Part shown: piece by piece, positions 23,288 through 34,562 of the stretch
Layout: every line of letters begins with the position of its first letter
How positions within the stretch are numbered: the first letter of the stretch is position 1
NCBI GenBank assembly: GCA_000697055.1
Contig: JNDT01002304.1
Coordinates: 124,001-188,000, forward strand
Source of the DNA: Saksenaea vasiformis B4078
Lineage: Eukaryota; Mucoromycota; Mucoromycetes; Mucorales; Saksenaeaceae
Direction of reading: 5' to 3'
Length of the DNA stretch: 64,000 nt
Position numbers and translations under genes: made by a program
The notes under the pieces: generated by a model
What the model was told of the DNA's origin: nothing
The model's database searches: none
Seen by the model: the letters and a program-made list of their open reading frames with translations, nothing else

Positions 23288-26200
23288 ATGTCCTCAGAGC
23301 ACAAGCGTAAATGGAACGACGATGGTGACTCCGGACCACCTATCGCTAGCTCTGCAGCGCAATCAAGACCACCGTTGAAGAAAAGATTCACCAGTGCTGC
23401 TTCTAACACGTCAGTCGCTCCCGCAGTGTCTCGTTCGATCCAGCCGACAGAAGCAATGTCTGCCGTTCAACCGGCTCCTACCGTTCCAGAGATAGATGTT
23501 CATGCCATGGTAAGTGCATGTCCACGCGCTAGATGTATACATGATCCTCGTAGTGCTGTTGGATCGTATTCGCGGCAGGTGGAAGTAACAAACCATGGTT
23601 AGGAAGATATCAAGAACCAACCAAAAGAGGTTCTCTTACAACGCATGCAGCAGGCAAAAGTAAGTTTCATATACTATAGAGGCGAAGTGAAAATTTGATT
23701 ATTTTTCTGACGGTGGGATGATGTAGCAAGAAGCATTTGCCTGTGAGAACAGAAATGAGTCTCTGGAAGAGAGGTTGTTCAATAGTTTTACGAAGAGAAG
23801 CGTTATCAGCATGAGCTGGAACATGGTATGTCGATTTTCTCCGTTGACTTGGCTGTGTAACCACAGATATGAAAGCTTCAAGAACAGATACTAGTCATGT
23901 CCTCTCCATTGGGTGAGGCAGAGCCTATCTCAGGTATGGATGGCAATTTGTTGCGGCATAAGAGTGTGCTGATCTCTATTTTTAGCCTTTCCGACCTATT
24001 CTGGATTGACAAACGTAACAGAGCTGGAAGAGCAGTTGGATGTGGCCTGTAAGACAACCAGAAATATTTACGAACGAATCTTCGGCTACCTAGCGAATTG
24101 GATACGATTTGCAAATGATCTGGAACAGCGTTGTAAAGAAAACGAAGGTATAGATCTTCTTGGGCGAGAAATGTGTTTGACAGAGGGATAGCAGATATAA
24201 AGGAGAAAGAGCGATTGTTGACTACTTGGGCACAAAAGGAAGTGGAAGATATACATGCGTACTGTGATGGAAGTCAACGATTCATGGATGAATTGAAAAA
24301 ACGGTACGGATCGTTACTTCAGCGGACCGAAACGTTGACGGACGAGATCAAAGCCATCTCCGAACGCCTAGACTTCTCAAAAGATGAGCTGGACAAATGC
24401 ACTCAAACGTTGATGCAAGTAGAAAGACAATATGATCGTTCACAGAGCGCAATTGTAGCGTCACTAGCAAGCGGAGGTCTCGGTGATCGTCAGGAAGCTG
24501 CACAAGACAGATCACCTGCAAATACACCTAGTGCTGCCAGTACTCCTGGAGGCCCAAAGGAGAAATCAAGCGTGGAGGTAATAAAAAGGAAAGCGATTTT
24601 CGGCTTAGTCAATTGATTTTTTGGAAAAAAAATTCATAGCCAAATATGAGTGTGGAGCAAAGCTCGGCGTTAACACAGCAGGCGGAAGATCGGTTTAATT
24701 TGGAAACACGTGAATACATGGTCGAATTACGAAAAAAAGAGCTGCAAGACATGAAGCTCGAAAATGACCACATATTTGAAGCCTTGGAGCAACTGAAATT
24801 ACAATTTACGAAATTAAGTAATGAACGATTAATGGAATCAGAGTATTTTCGAGAATTACAATCAGCAACAGAGGATTATAAGAATCGAACGATACTCTTA
24901 GAACAACGAAGGCCGCAGATTGAAAGAGAACTAGACATGGTCATGGCAGAAAGAGAGACGCTGGAAGAACAAGTGAAGTCGGAAAAACTGGCGCATGGCA
25001 TGGCGATGGAAGCAGAAATGAAACGATTGGAAAACGATCTTTCGCGTATACGAAGTCAAAGAGATCATTACCAGCAGCTATTGAATGATCAAATGACCAA
25101 AGAATCGCGAGACACCAAAATAAACGATACCATCGTCTCATCAGTAGAAAGTGAACAGGTGCGGATCATACGGCAAAAAACTCGATAAATTGACAGTTTT
25201 CCTAGAAACGCATCGAAGCACTGGAAGCTAGACTTTCAGACAGTCAGCCAGAAACATTTGATGCAGAGCAATTTGCTCGTATACGAGGACTGGCCGATGA
25301 ATTAGAGTGAGTGTGTGATGCACATGGTTGAATTAACTTGGTTAAACAACGAGGCATACTAGAACGACGGAAACGACGTCTTCATTATTGGAGGAGAAAT
25401 TAGACGCGAAAAATGAAGGAATGCCTATCGATATAAATTTGATGAGGGAGTCTACAGAGTCGTGCAAGAAGAAGGTCGAAAATTTGCAACAAAAATTAGA
25501 TTTTTGGAAGGGGACGGCTGCCACAAATGACGAATTTGCGAAGATACAATCCTTAATGACTGAGGTGGACAGCCAGACGAAAGAGCTGGATAAACTCGAA
25601 CTAATGATCGACTTTTACGAGAATGTGAGAGGAACTTCTTTATTCCATCAAGTAGCTAATAGAAATGCTAGAATGAAAGCGAATTGCTTCAACAAGTGGA
25701 TCGTGTGGCAGCAATCTACGGAAAACTTGAAGAACAAAGCTCCAAACGGACTCTTGAAATTTCCTACAAAAAAGAACACATTGCAAAATTACAAGCAGAG
25801 GTAAAGCTACTAATGGTACCAACTCATTCAACCCACGCCATACTTTAGAAATCAAAATATGCACAGACATTTTCATCACTGAAGGAAGCAAATGAAAAAC
25901 AGATGGCGAACGTTGCAGCATTACGTCGCACAAGTGAACAACAACTAGAGCATGTTCGGCAGCTGGAAGAACGCGAGAAGGCTCTTCAATCCCAAGTGGT
26001 ACGAGCTAAGCTGATGAAAGAAGGGAAAAATAATAACGCTATCCATAGGAGGAAAAGGAGAGCAAGTTAAGAGATATCACAAAAGATGTAGATGATAGTC
26101 GTGATAGCTTGATCAATCTTACACAGCAATGCGATAATTATCGGTATCAACTAACCCACCTCGAGCTCAGGAGCCATGAGGTACTGTGTAAAAGAAAAAG

Positions 26201-26627
26201 AAAGAAGGATCGTTGTTCACCCATGTCCACAGGTACAAAAAAGGTTGAACGAAGGAACGCAAGCTTTGGAAGAAGAGAGAGCAGCAAGGAAACGACAAGA
26301 AGAGAAACTAAAACGTAAACAAGACACATTAACTGCTATTGAAAGCGGCGACAACGCTGAAGAAAAGCAGCTTGCAGAAGAATGTGAAGAATTCAGGGTA
26401 AAAAGCGGGCTACGAGGATATGGTTTCGCATAAGCTAATACCCAATCACGTAGGCATTGCTAAAATGCAACGCTTGCCATACACGTTTCCGGAGTCAGCT
26501 CTTGACACGGTGTATGCACACATTTTGCAAAGAATGTATCGACGCACGACTGGAGACACGTCAGAGACGCTGTCCTACTTGCGGCGAGTCTTTTGGTATT
26601 TCAGATGTTAAATCATTTTATATGTAA
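23288..26627 (+). CDS. BRE1: E3 ubiquitin-protein ligase Bre1 (histone H2B)
   Basis: Fourteen exons give an 873-aa frame: 23288-23509, 23603-23659, 23727-23825, 23876-23933, 23986-24147, 24186-24577, 24640-25158, 25206-25306, 25363-25624, 25672-25800, 25849-25998, 26049-26180, 26233-26397 and 26454-26627. After a low-complexity N-terminus the protein is almost wholly coiled coil (for example LEARLSDSQPETFDAEQFAR, VDRVAAIYGKLEEQSSK). It ends in a C3HC4 RING: LKCNACHTRFRSQLLTRCMH, then TFCKECIDARLETRQRRCPT and CGESFGISDVK. This architecture and the RING sequence identify Bre1/RNF20, which monoubiquitylates H2B with Rad6. Exons 3 and 4 are the least certain; an alternative frame in exon 3 (FYEEKRYQHELEH) looks more coil-like but does not splice in phase. 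The gene is convergent with the bromodomain gene, 202 bp apart. Confidence 0.9.
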
Positions 26628-26787
26628 AGAGAACTTGTGTAACTGTAATTGGAAGTGGTTTATAAAGAGGGCGATACTGCTCTAAATTTCACAATGAACG
26701 CATAGGTCCATGTACTCAGATAAAAAGGGGACAGCACTAGAGATGTGTCTCGTGCATTTCTTTTTTATATGTTACAACTAACCCCTT

Positions 26788-26818
26788 TCTCTCTCTCTCT
26801 CTCTTTCTCTTTTTTTTT
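26788..26818. repeat. (CT)n microsatellite
   Basis: A CTCTCTCT run then T-rich sequence lies between the convergent BRE1 and bromodomain stop codons. It may also serve as a T-rich 3' region. Confidence 0.8.
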
Positions 26819-26829
26819 ATAATAGTAAA

Positions 26830-29577
26830 TTATTCAACATCCATGTCAGCTTCACCTTCTTCAACGTTGCCTTGTTGTTGTAGCTTTACATTCTCTATGC
26901 GTACCCGCGCGCTGAGAAGTTTCCGTCGTAGCTCTGTCAGCGATACGCGCGACCGCCGGACAAACCCGGGCACAGGCATATGTCGATAGTCATTGGTCTC
27001 TCGATGCCATGCGTACAACTCGCGAAAGTCGTTGTCTCGGGCCAAATTTGTTGATTCGAACTCTTGAAAAGCCATCTTTTGCTTGCTGATATCTACAGGT
27101 TCCTTTTGCAATTCCAGATCTCGTCTTCTCCGGTCCTTTTCTTTCTTGGCTTGCGCCCATTTTTTAAATTCCCTTAAGCACACCCTTAGATCATCGCCCC
27201 TCGGATGAACTCTCTTTTCATTTCTATTTCTTTTACCTCCTTCGTTCTTCATGCTCTCGCCATGATTGCATATCTCGCTCTACCCGTAATTTCTCGTTCC
27301 TTGCTTGTCGCTCAAGCTCTTCTTGTTTCTTCACAAAATATTACTCGAATTTTATACTTTTTAGCATCCTTACCTCTTTCTCACGCATCCGGTTTTCCTG
27401 ATGGATCTTTTCGTAGATCTCATGAATGTTGAAATAAGTCGGATTCGGTTTCTTGACCGCTGTAGTAGCAATAGCTGCTGTTGCGGTCGACTTTGGCCGC
27501 TGATTATCAATCCGCAGCGTTGCTTTCTTTACAGAAGCTGTCTTGGGCGCAGCGGTATTCGCTGTGCCGCTTGCGGGTTGCGACTCGTTTGTCGTACCTT
27601 TTGCTAGCGCCATCCACTTGTCATGGTTTTGTAACACAGCTGACTGTTGTATGATCTTTTTCCTTCAGTAAAAGGAACGCATGATCGATTGACAACAACT
27701 TGCCTTTTTCTCTTCCGTCTTTGTCGCTGTTCGTGGAGGCTTTACGCCACCACTCAGCGCCAACTTCGGACGGCTGCTTTCCTGCGGTGGTTCCTTTGTT
27801 AGGCCAAGTCCTGCTGGCTTTTTGGCCGCGACTGCTGCTGCTTGTGTTGTTGGTGGTGGTGATGTTTGGTGAGGCTTCAGGTAACCAAACATTTGCAACC
27901 TTTAGATTTGCTACTTCACTATCTCCGTTCTCACCTCTTGTTTAACGTTTAGTTTAAGTCGTAGTATAGTGGGCGGACGGCCTACACAGCGAATTCATAA
28001 GTAAAACATCTTTTTTTTTTCATCCTTTATCATCAGCATACTCGAACCGCTCGAATAATCGTCATCACTGTCCGCTGTTTTCTTATTTACATTCGATGCT
28101 CGTGGTGTATCTTTCCGTACGGAGTAACGAAATTAAGTACCGCTGCCTCTTTTTTGAAGAAGATGTCTTACCTTCCGATTTCTCTTGGGTTTTTAATTTT
28201 TTTTCTAGTTCTTTTTTCTGTTTCTCCAGGTTCTGGAGTTTCTTGGCTATAGACAATTGGATTAACATTAGTGTAGCCATTTTTTATGTTTTACCTTTTG
28301 AATTAGGTGCTTTAGCGTGTGCCTTTTCCCAGTAACTAAGAAACACTTGTTCAAATTCTCTTGCTGCTTCGTATACTGGGTGATTCACGGGGTTATAGAG
28401 GTAACAGTTGTTAAACATGAGCCGGACATCCGCTTCGAATTCATCCTCTCTTTCGTATTCGAAATCGTATAATTTCTTTTCGAATGTAGACATATCCATT
28501 GGGTGTTTGACGATATCGTAATAATCGGTCGCTCCCCATGCAACAGGATCTACGGGACGTTCAAATGGCCAATTCAGACGACGGTATTTCGGCTTCTTCA
28601 TCTCTTTTATAGCTCCTTCACATCGTTTAAACTGGTCATCTGGCATATTTTTAGGTCCACTATGCAACGCTTTCAGCGCTGTAAGACTGGATCGCCGTCG
28701 TTGTGTTGATTCTGATTTGGCATTAGCTGCTGTCTCTCCTTCTTCTTCTTCAACGGTTTCCGTTATAGGATGATCCACTGGTTCTGTCGCGGTCACTTCT
28801 GTCGGTTCTGTCGTCGCAGCCGTCGTCGCTTCCGTTGTAGCTGCAACTGCTGATGGTGCGTCAGAAACTTGTGGCTACAAGCAAGCACAGCGGTTAAATT
28901 TGTCCAGATTCTTTTTTTTTTTTTCGCGATGAAAACTTACTGCAGCTGTGGGCGCTTTTTTCATCCGTCGGTTAAACGCCGTTTCCAGCTTATTCGCGTC
29001 AATGCATACGGGATCACCGGCATTATTGTATAGGTGGCAATTGTCGAACATCAGTCGTGCATCAGCAGCAAAGGCGTCAATAGACTCGTACGAATCGCTT
29101 TCCAGTTTCGCTTTCATCGTACTCAGATCCATTGGATTTTTGATGATGTCAAAGTAATCAGGTATATTGTAAGCTATAGGATCCACAGGAACTAGAAATG
29201 CAGCTGCAGCTCGATGTTTCATTAAAGCTTTCAGTGTATCTGCGCAAAATTTCCGCTCTTCTTCCGTTAAGTATCGTCGTGGTCGATCTTCGTCGTATGT
29301 ATCCGATTCCGACACTGGTATAGGACGTTCTGGTGAAAGAGTACCGCATGATTCACTAAATGGTTATACTACGGTTAATCCCAAATATCACACCCCATTC
29401 GACTTTTATCAAATGAATATAAGCAAAACTCAAAGCACTAGATAGTAAAGCGATCTAGCCGGAGCGATTTCGTCGCCGTCAGCCCCGTCATGCAATTTAA
29501 CAAGAAATTATACTTTCCTGTCGTCATCTTCGGCAAACAGTGATGCAAACGGTCTTTTCTGTGCAGTCTCTGTCATT
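26830..29577 (-). CDS. Double-bromodomain (BET-like) protein without a visible ET domain
   Basis: Firm exons: about 29362-28941 (bromodomain 1), 28874-28294 (bromodomain 2), 28255-28172, from 28074, about 27900-27700, about 27650-27374, 27328-27237 and 27184-26830. A probable first exon at 29577-29517 encodes MTETAQKRPFASLFAEDDDR, but its join is unresolved. Bromodomain 1 has VDPIAYNIPDYFDIIKNPMD and LMFDNCHLYN. Bromodomain 2 has DYYDIVKHPMDMSTFEKKL and LMFNNCYLYN; both keep the acetyl-lysine-binding Asn. A short coiled coil (KKLQNLEKQKKELEKKLK), an acidic DSDDDYSSGSS stretch, a HDKWMALAKG motif and a charged helical C-terminus follow, as in BET proteins. I find no ET/NET domain in any frame between them. 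Expected role: reading acetylated histones at promoters (Bdf1/BRD4-like). Confidence 0.8.
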
Positions 29578-30238
29578 AGTTGCTCCTCTGAATAGGGTAT
29601 TTCTTCGAGATATTTGAAAGTTTTTAAAGCAATTTGTTGAGCTTCGCTATGACGTCAGCAACACTGGAGCGAGAAAGTCGGACTTTTAGAAAGACTCCCA
29701 TAAGTGTTCGCCTGGCGGGCATCTATACTTCACTTGAGTTCTAAGAAAGAAGAGTTCGAGAGCCATTGCTGCAAAACAGGATAAAATACTCCTCTTGTAA
29801 GTTCAAGGCCTCATTCCTTGCGAAATACTTGAAAAATTCCGAGATAGATCTTATGGTGGTTGCAACGATAGAGTAAACAGGGAAAACGAAGAGAGGGATG
29901 ATTCAGAATGGGTATCAAATGTAAAAATTCATTCCGATATCAAGCTCTAATTTGAAGATTATAACATGGCGATAGACGAGCTAGGGAAAGAAGATCAGCT
30001 AGAAAGTCTCCAAATGCCAGCTTTGATTTATATAGGCTATTTCCTATAGCTGCAATCTATTTGTGTTCGATTTCAACGAACGGCTATCCATGTATATAGT
30101 TGTCAAAATCAGGTTCCAGTACCCTCTACTGCCACTGTGGAACCTGGCACCTGCCAATCTCAGCACTGCTGCGTTCGCTGTTTAAATTGCCATTCATTGA
30201 ATCGTGCTACAGTACTCCGATTTTTCGTTGATTCAGCA
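29578..30238. other. Divergent promoter region between bromodomain gene and STK19
   Basis: 660 bp of non-coding sequence between divergently transcribed genes. I see no repeat or additional frame worth reporting. Either gene's 5' UTR intron could lie here. Confidence 0.5.
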
Positions 30239-31211
30239 ATGGACCGCTCAAATGCACGCCGGAATTACGCTGCCATGATGGCATCTTCCGCCGATGCACA
30301 ACCAGATGTGTATGGACATAAAAGGAGAGCCACACGTCAAGTAATCCAACGTTTGAATGAGGCTCAGGACGATACGCTGAACGATCATAATGCCTGGCCG
30401 ATAATTTCAGACACTGTAGCTGCTGCGCAGTACTTGATCGGGCAGGTTCCTCGAGGAAAACTGCCGAGAATCTGTTTCATGCATCAAATATATAGTCTTC
30501 TACGTGACAGCACAGCTGTGGACAGAGAACTAGTACGCAGAGGCTAGTGCTTAACTATGACTCACAAACTGAACATAGCAAGAAGCGGTGAAACGTGGTG
30601 AATTGCGTCAATTTCATATCATAGGCGCTTTAGAGGATGACACAGCCATCATGAGCACAGAAGATTACATGGCTATGATAGAAGCCGCAAAATGCGAATG
30701 CTCAGACAGCGTTTCGTCGGAATTGTTTGGTACTTTCACGTCCTCACTTCGTGTTATTATCTTTACAAAAAACTGACAGCGTTATATAAGAGCGTTTTAA
30801 GAAACTTGTGGAGGATGAACGCCACACAGACACCTCCATAGCCTGTTCAGATTTACAAACGTTCGGGTTTTCTGACGAACAAATTACGTATGCTTATTTT
30901 TTCATTTTACAAGGATAATGCAGATTGCTGAGACATGTCGTAGAGAACTGATCCGATGCGGTCTTCTATTACCTCATCTGAAAGTAGGTTTGTATTGGTT
31001 TGCGGTTAGGAGGCAAGGTGTCTATGTATCACAATACACACAAGGGCGAGCGGAATTGCTGCGGATCTTAAAGAAGCGACCAACAAAGGATATACTCGAG
31101 AAACAGTTGAAGCAAAAGAAACTACGCAAGACGACATTCAGCCATGAGTTTTTACTGCACGATCTAGTGGGCAGTGGTCGAGCAGAGAGGTATGACTTCA
31201 CGAGCAATTGA
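30239..31211 (+). CDS. STK19: STK19 homologue (winged-helix DNA-repair protein)
   Basis: Four exons: 30239-30532, 30579-30729, 30791-30887 and 30914-31211, giving 279 aa in frame. The order of blocks is that of the STK19 family: PRICFMHQIYSLLRDSTAVD then REL, ELRQFHIIGALEDDTAIMST then EDY, and CGLLLPHLKVGLYWFAVRRQ. GRAELLRILKKRPTKDILEK and HEFLLHDLVGSGRAERYDFT close the protein. Human STK19 was once called a kinase. It is now known as a compact triple winged-helix protein that binds DNA and positions TFIIH in transcription-coupled repair, and no kinase motifs are visible here either. It begins with a short basic tail (MDRSNARRNYAAMM). Stops face the HRD3 gene, 485 bp away. Confidence 0.87.
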
Positions 31212-31696
31212 TAGGGTGACTTAAAGCCTGAATATTAGGCATAAAACGACAATGGGAGATCTGATTAAGCTGACCAAAAAGGGGGAACAGCGAAAATAGG
31301 CCACTAGCAGTTTCGACTCAGAACAACACAATTATCATACCGGATAAAAACACAAATAAGATTATCTATAATATCTGGTCCTGGCGAAGGGCCCTTGAAG
31401 GAATATCCTTAGATCTGGTGCAATGGAAGCGTTATGACAGGAAACATAGATATAGCGGGATGACTGTATGCCGAAAGCAACAAGTGGGAACAACCGATAA
31501 GTTCAGAAGGCTTCTCTTGGTTAGCTTCCATGCAGAACTTCTATGGAGGACCAATCCTCATTCCTGCATTTTTGTTTTCCCTGATATACATAAACATAGC
31601 GAAATGATGACAGTTCGATCTTTTTTCTTTTTAATGTTAAGAGCTTCAAAATACAAAAATCATGTAGTGACCCCCATTTTACTGCCACCGGGGCTC
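31212..31696. other. Convergent 3' intergenic region (STK19/HRD3)
   Basis: A reading frame running through 31418-31792 overlaps the end of HRD3 on the other strand and has no support of its own. Otherwise empty. Confidence 0.5.
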
Positions 31697-34562
31697 TTAT
31701 GGGCGGGCTTGTTCTCTTGTGCCTTCGTGTTCTCTTGTGTTTCCAGTATTATTGTTGGTTCCCCCAAATCGGAACTGGCGTACGTATACTAACCAACCTA
31801 CAAGGACGCACAGAACGAGAATCATCAAGCTCTCAAGTAGTTCGTCCTCCTCTGAGAAACCTTCGTCCAAGTCGTCGTGCTCGTATTCGTTGTTGCCATA
31901 GCCATCGTTTTCGTCACGTTTTAATTGTCGAAGATGGTTTTTATATGTCTGTCGAAGTTCTTCTTCTGCTCCAATGTCCCATTGCCGCTCATTATCCTGA
32001 CCATCTAACTCTTTTCGTCGTCGTACCTCTTTCTCGCTTTGCACATCTGCTCTGTTATCATCCCACATACGCTTTTCGGCTTGTTCACGTCCTGTATTGC
32101 CACCAGTAATCCATTCCCAATAATTCTTGATACAAAGCTTAATCAGCGATAACTTGACTGGCAGATATGCATCTGGATCGGCACTCAATGCATTGTCATA
32201 GGAACGCTTCGCGAGATGGAAATCCTTGGCCACACCAATACCATTCTCGTACATCCAACCCAGATTCCACATGGCCAAGGGAGAGAACTCGATTTCTGCC
32301 GCTACACGGTAACACGCAGCTGCCTTCTCGTAATTTACTGGTGTGCCGATACCGCGATAATAGTAATCACCCATTTTCACACGAGAATCTACATTGTTCT
32401 GATTGGCCGAACGAGACCAGTAGATTAACGCAGATTCTTCCGCCTCCGGATCACGCTTTGCGGGCTTGGCTGATGGTAACTTCAAAAATTGCTTGTCTGT
32501 AGTCAAACTAGTATGAGCTACATATTTTCGCGCCGGATTGACTACACAATCTGGAAACATACCCGTATCAAGTAGGTAAGCAACGTTTGCTTGCGCTACT
32601 TCATAACCTCTTTCTGCTGAAAGCATGTAGTACAACAATGCATTATCTATGTTCCCTCTGGTGTACTCTTCGTACGCTGTCTCCACGGTAGGATACAACC
32701 AATCACCACGTTCAGCGATCGATTTGTAGAACTAAACAGCTACTGATCAGTCCTTAAGCTCAGTTGGTGAATAATAATAATACATACAGCCACTGCCATA
32801 GGACAAGATGCCTTCAGTCCATAGCCACCGAGATTCAGTTGCGCAAGGTACCAGTAAGCAAGAAGATGCTTTGCATCGGCAGCCATCGTAAACATTTGTA
32901 TAGCAGTCGGTAAAGTACTCGGGTGATCTACATATTCAATAGCAAGGTTTACTTGTGCATCCGCATTGTCATGGCTTGCTGCTTTGAAATATTCAATGGC
33001 TTTTTCACGACTCTAGAAAGAAGTGTCAGACTGATTTACTTTTTTTTTCTCTTAATATCACTACAGAATTTTGCTCACCTTCATAACAACAATGCCATCC
33101 AAATACATCATACCCAATCCATTTAGAGCAATAGCGTTATTCAACTGCGCACCAATATGGAACCAGCGGTAGGCTTCACGAACATTTGTGGTCACTCCTT
33201 CTCCTCTCCAATACATTCTACCCAGTATTCCTGCTGCTTGACCCGCCCATGCTCCGTGTTTGGTTTTACTAAATGATTCTGGGATCTTCCCCTTGGGAAT
33301 TTTCTCAACCACTTGGCTAAAGTAGTAAAAGGCTTTTTTGAAGTCGCACGGGATACTACGCGTTCCTTGATAATAGAGCTGTCCCAGTTTGACCTATAGA
33401 TATGTTTTAAAGATTAATCATGTTCAAGATTTGCCGATCTTATTGCTTGCCTGTGCTTCCATATCCAACTTTGTCTTAGCAAGATATCGCAAATATTGTA
33501 AAATCTCATCCATGCTGACCGATTTGTCAGATCCTCCTCCGCCATGTCGATGATTCTTATCTGTCATCACACTAGCACCATATCCATACACGCCGCCATC
33601 TTCATCTGATAATCGCACTTTGGGTAATGGTGGCGAGCGACCACCTGGTGGACCAGATAGGTAGTGGTTGATAACTATCGATTACAGTAAGAAACCTAAC
33701 ATGTCAGACGATGTATATAGCTACCTTTCTCCGCAACACGCCTGTAATAATACACCGCATCGTCACATTTCTTCTCGGTTCCAATACCAAGCAAGTAGTG
33801 GTATCCCAAGGTCATTTCTGCAGCAGTATCGCCTCCGTATGCTGCAAATGTATGATATAAAAGCGCCTTTGCCTGATCTCGTTCCACAACATTGCCTATG
33901 CCTGTTGCGTACATGAATCCAATCATCTGCTGCGCCGTCGCATTTCCTTTAGAAGCCAATTGCTGGTAATACTCGAATGCAGTGGAATAGTCGCGCGGAT
34001 TTGTGTATTTGGCAAACTTTTTGCATCACCATTAATATGGATTCTTGAGATCATGTGAAAGATACTCACGAAATTCATATCAGCCAGAACCAACACCGCA
34101 TCGTTGTTTCCATAACTTGCTGCCTTTTCTAATAGCTCTCTTGCCAAATTTAATCGCGGGTTTGGTGCAGTCGGTGCTTGCTCCGTAGGTTCTCGCCAAA
34201 GGTCAGTCAAGGACCTTGTTAGCTTTCCAAACACGGCGCTTGTCTGGCTGCTGGATTCCTTTCCTGACAATGTGCGTTTTGGAGATGTACTCTCAATCAT
34301 CTCGAGGTGCTTCATTGCACTAAGGTAAAGTTGCTCTCCTGTAGGCTTCATGGTCAGTGATGATGCCACGCGCTCATGCGATGATTTAACCTTGTTCTCT
34401 AGCATCGGGGGTTGTATCGACATCTTCGAATGAGAGGCTGCTGCTGAACTGCTACAACGCAAGACGTTACTGACGTATAGGGATCCATCTTCTACGTACC
34501 TCTTGTGTGCTATGCATTGCGGGATCAGCAGCCAAAGAACTTACGAGGAAAGTCAGTAACAT
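31697..34562 (-). CDS. HRD3: Hrd3/SEL1L, ER-associated degradation subunit with Sel1 repeats
   Basis: Eight exons: 34562-34500, 34451-34391, 34338-34070, 34016-33725, 33674-33451, 33393-33079, 33012-32788 and 32731-31697, giving 827 aa in frame. A signal peptide (MLLTFLVSSLAA) is followed by many Sel1-type TPR-like repeats. Examples are AQQMIGFMYATGIG, AEMTLGYHYLLGIG, AAGILGRMYWRGEG, ALNGLGMMYLDGI and AMWNLGWMYENGIG. VINHYLSGPPGGRSPPLPK is the linker typical of Hrd3. A single membrane helix near the C-terminus (LESLMILVLCVLVGWLVYVR) follows an acidic stretch. Hrd3 stabilises the Hrd1 ubiquitin ligase and recruits misfolded lumenal substrates. Intron 5 starts with GC (CAG|GCAAGC), the only GC-AG intron I found. 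An alternative upstream ATG (34633) would need an out-of-phase splice. Confidence 0.9.

Noticed and set aside
31418..31792. 124-codon plus-strand frame near the HRD3 end
   Set aside because: Overlaps the HRD3 last exon antisense, has no motif and starts in AT-rich sequence.
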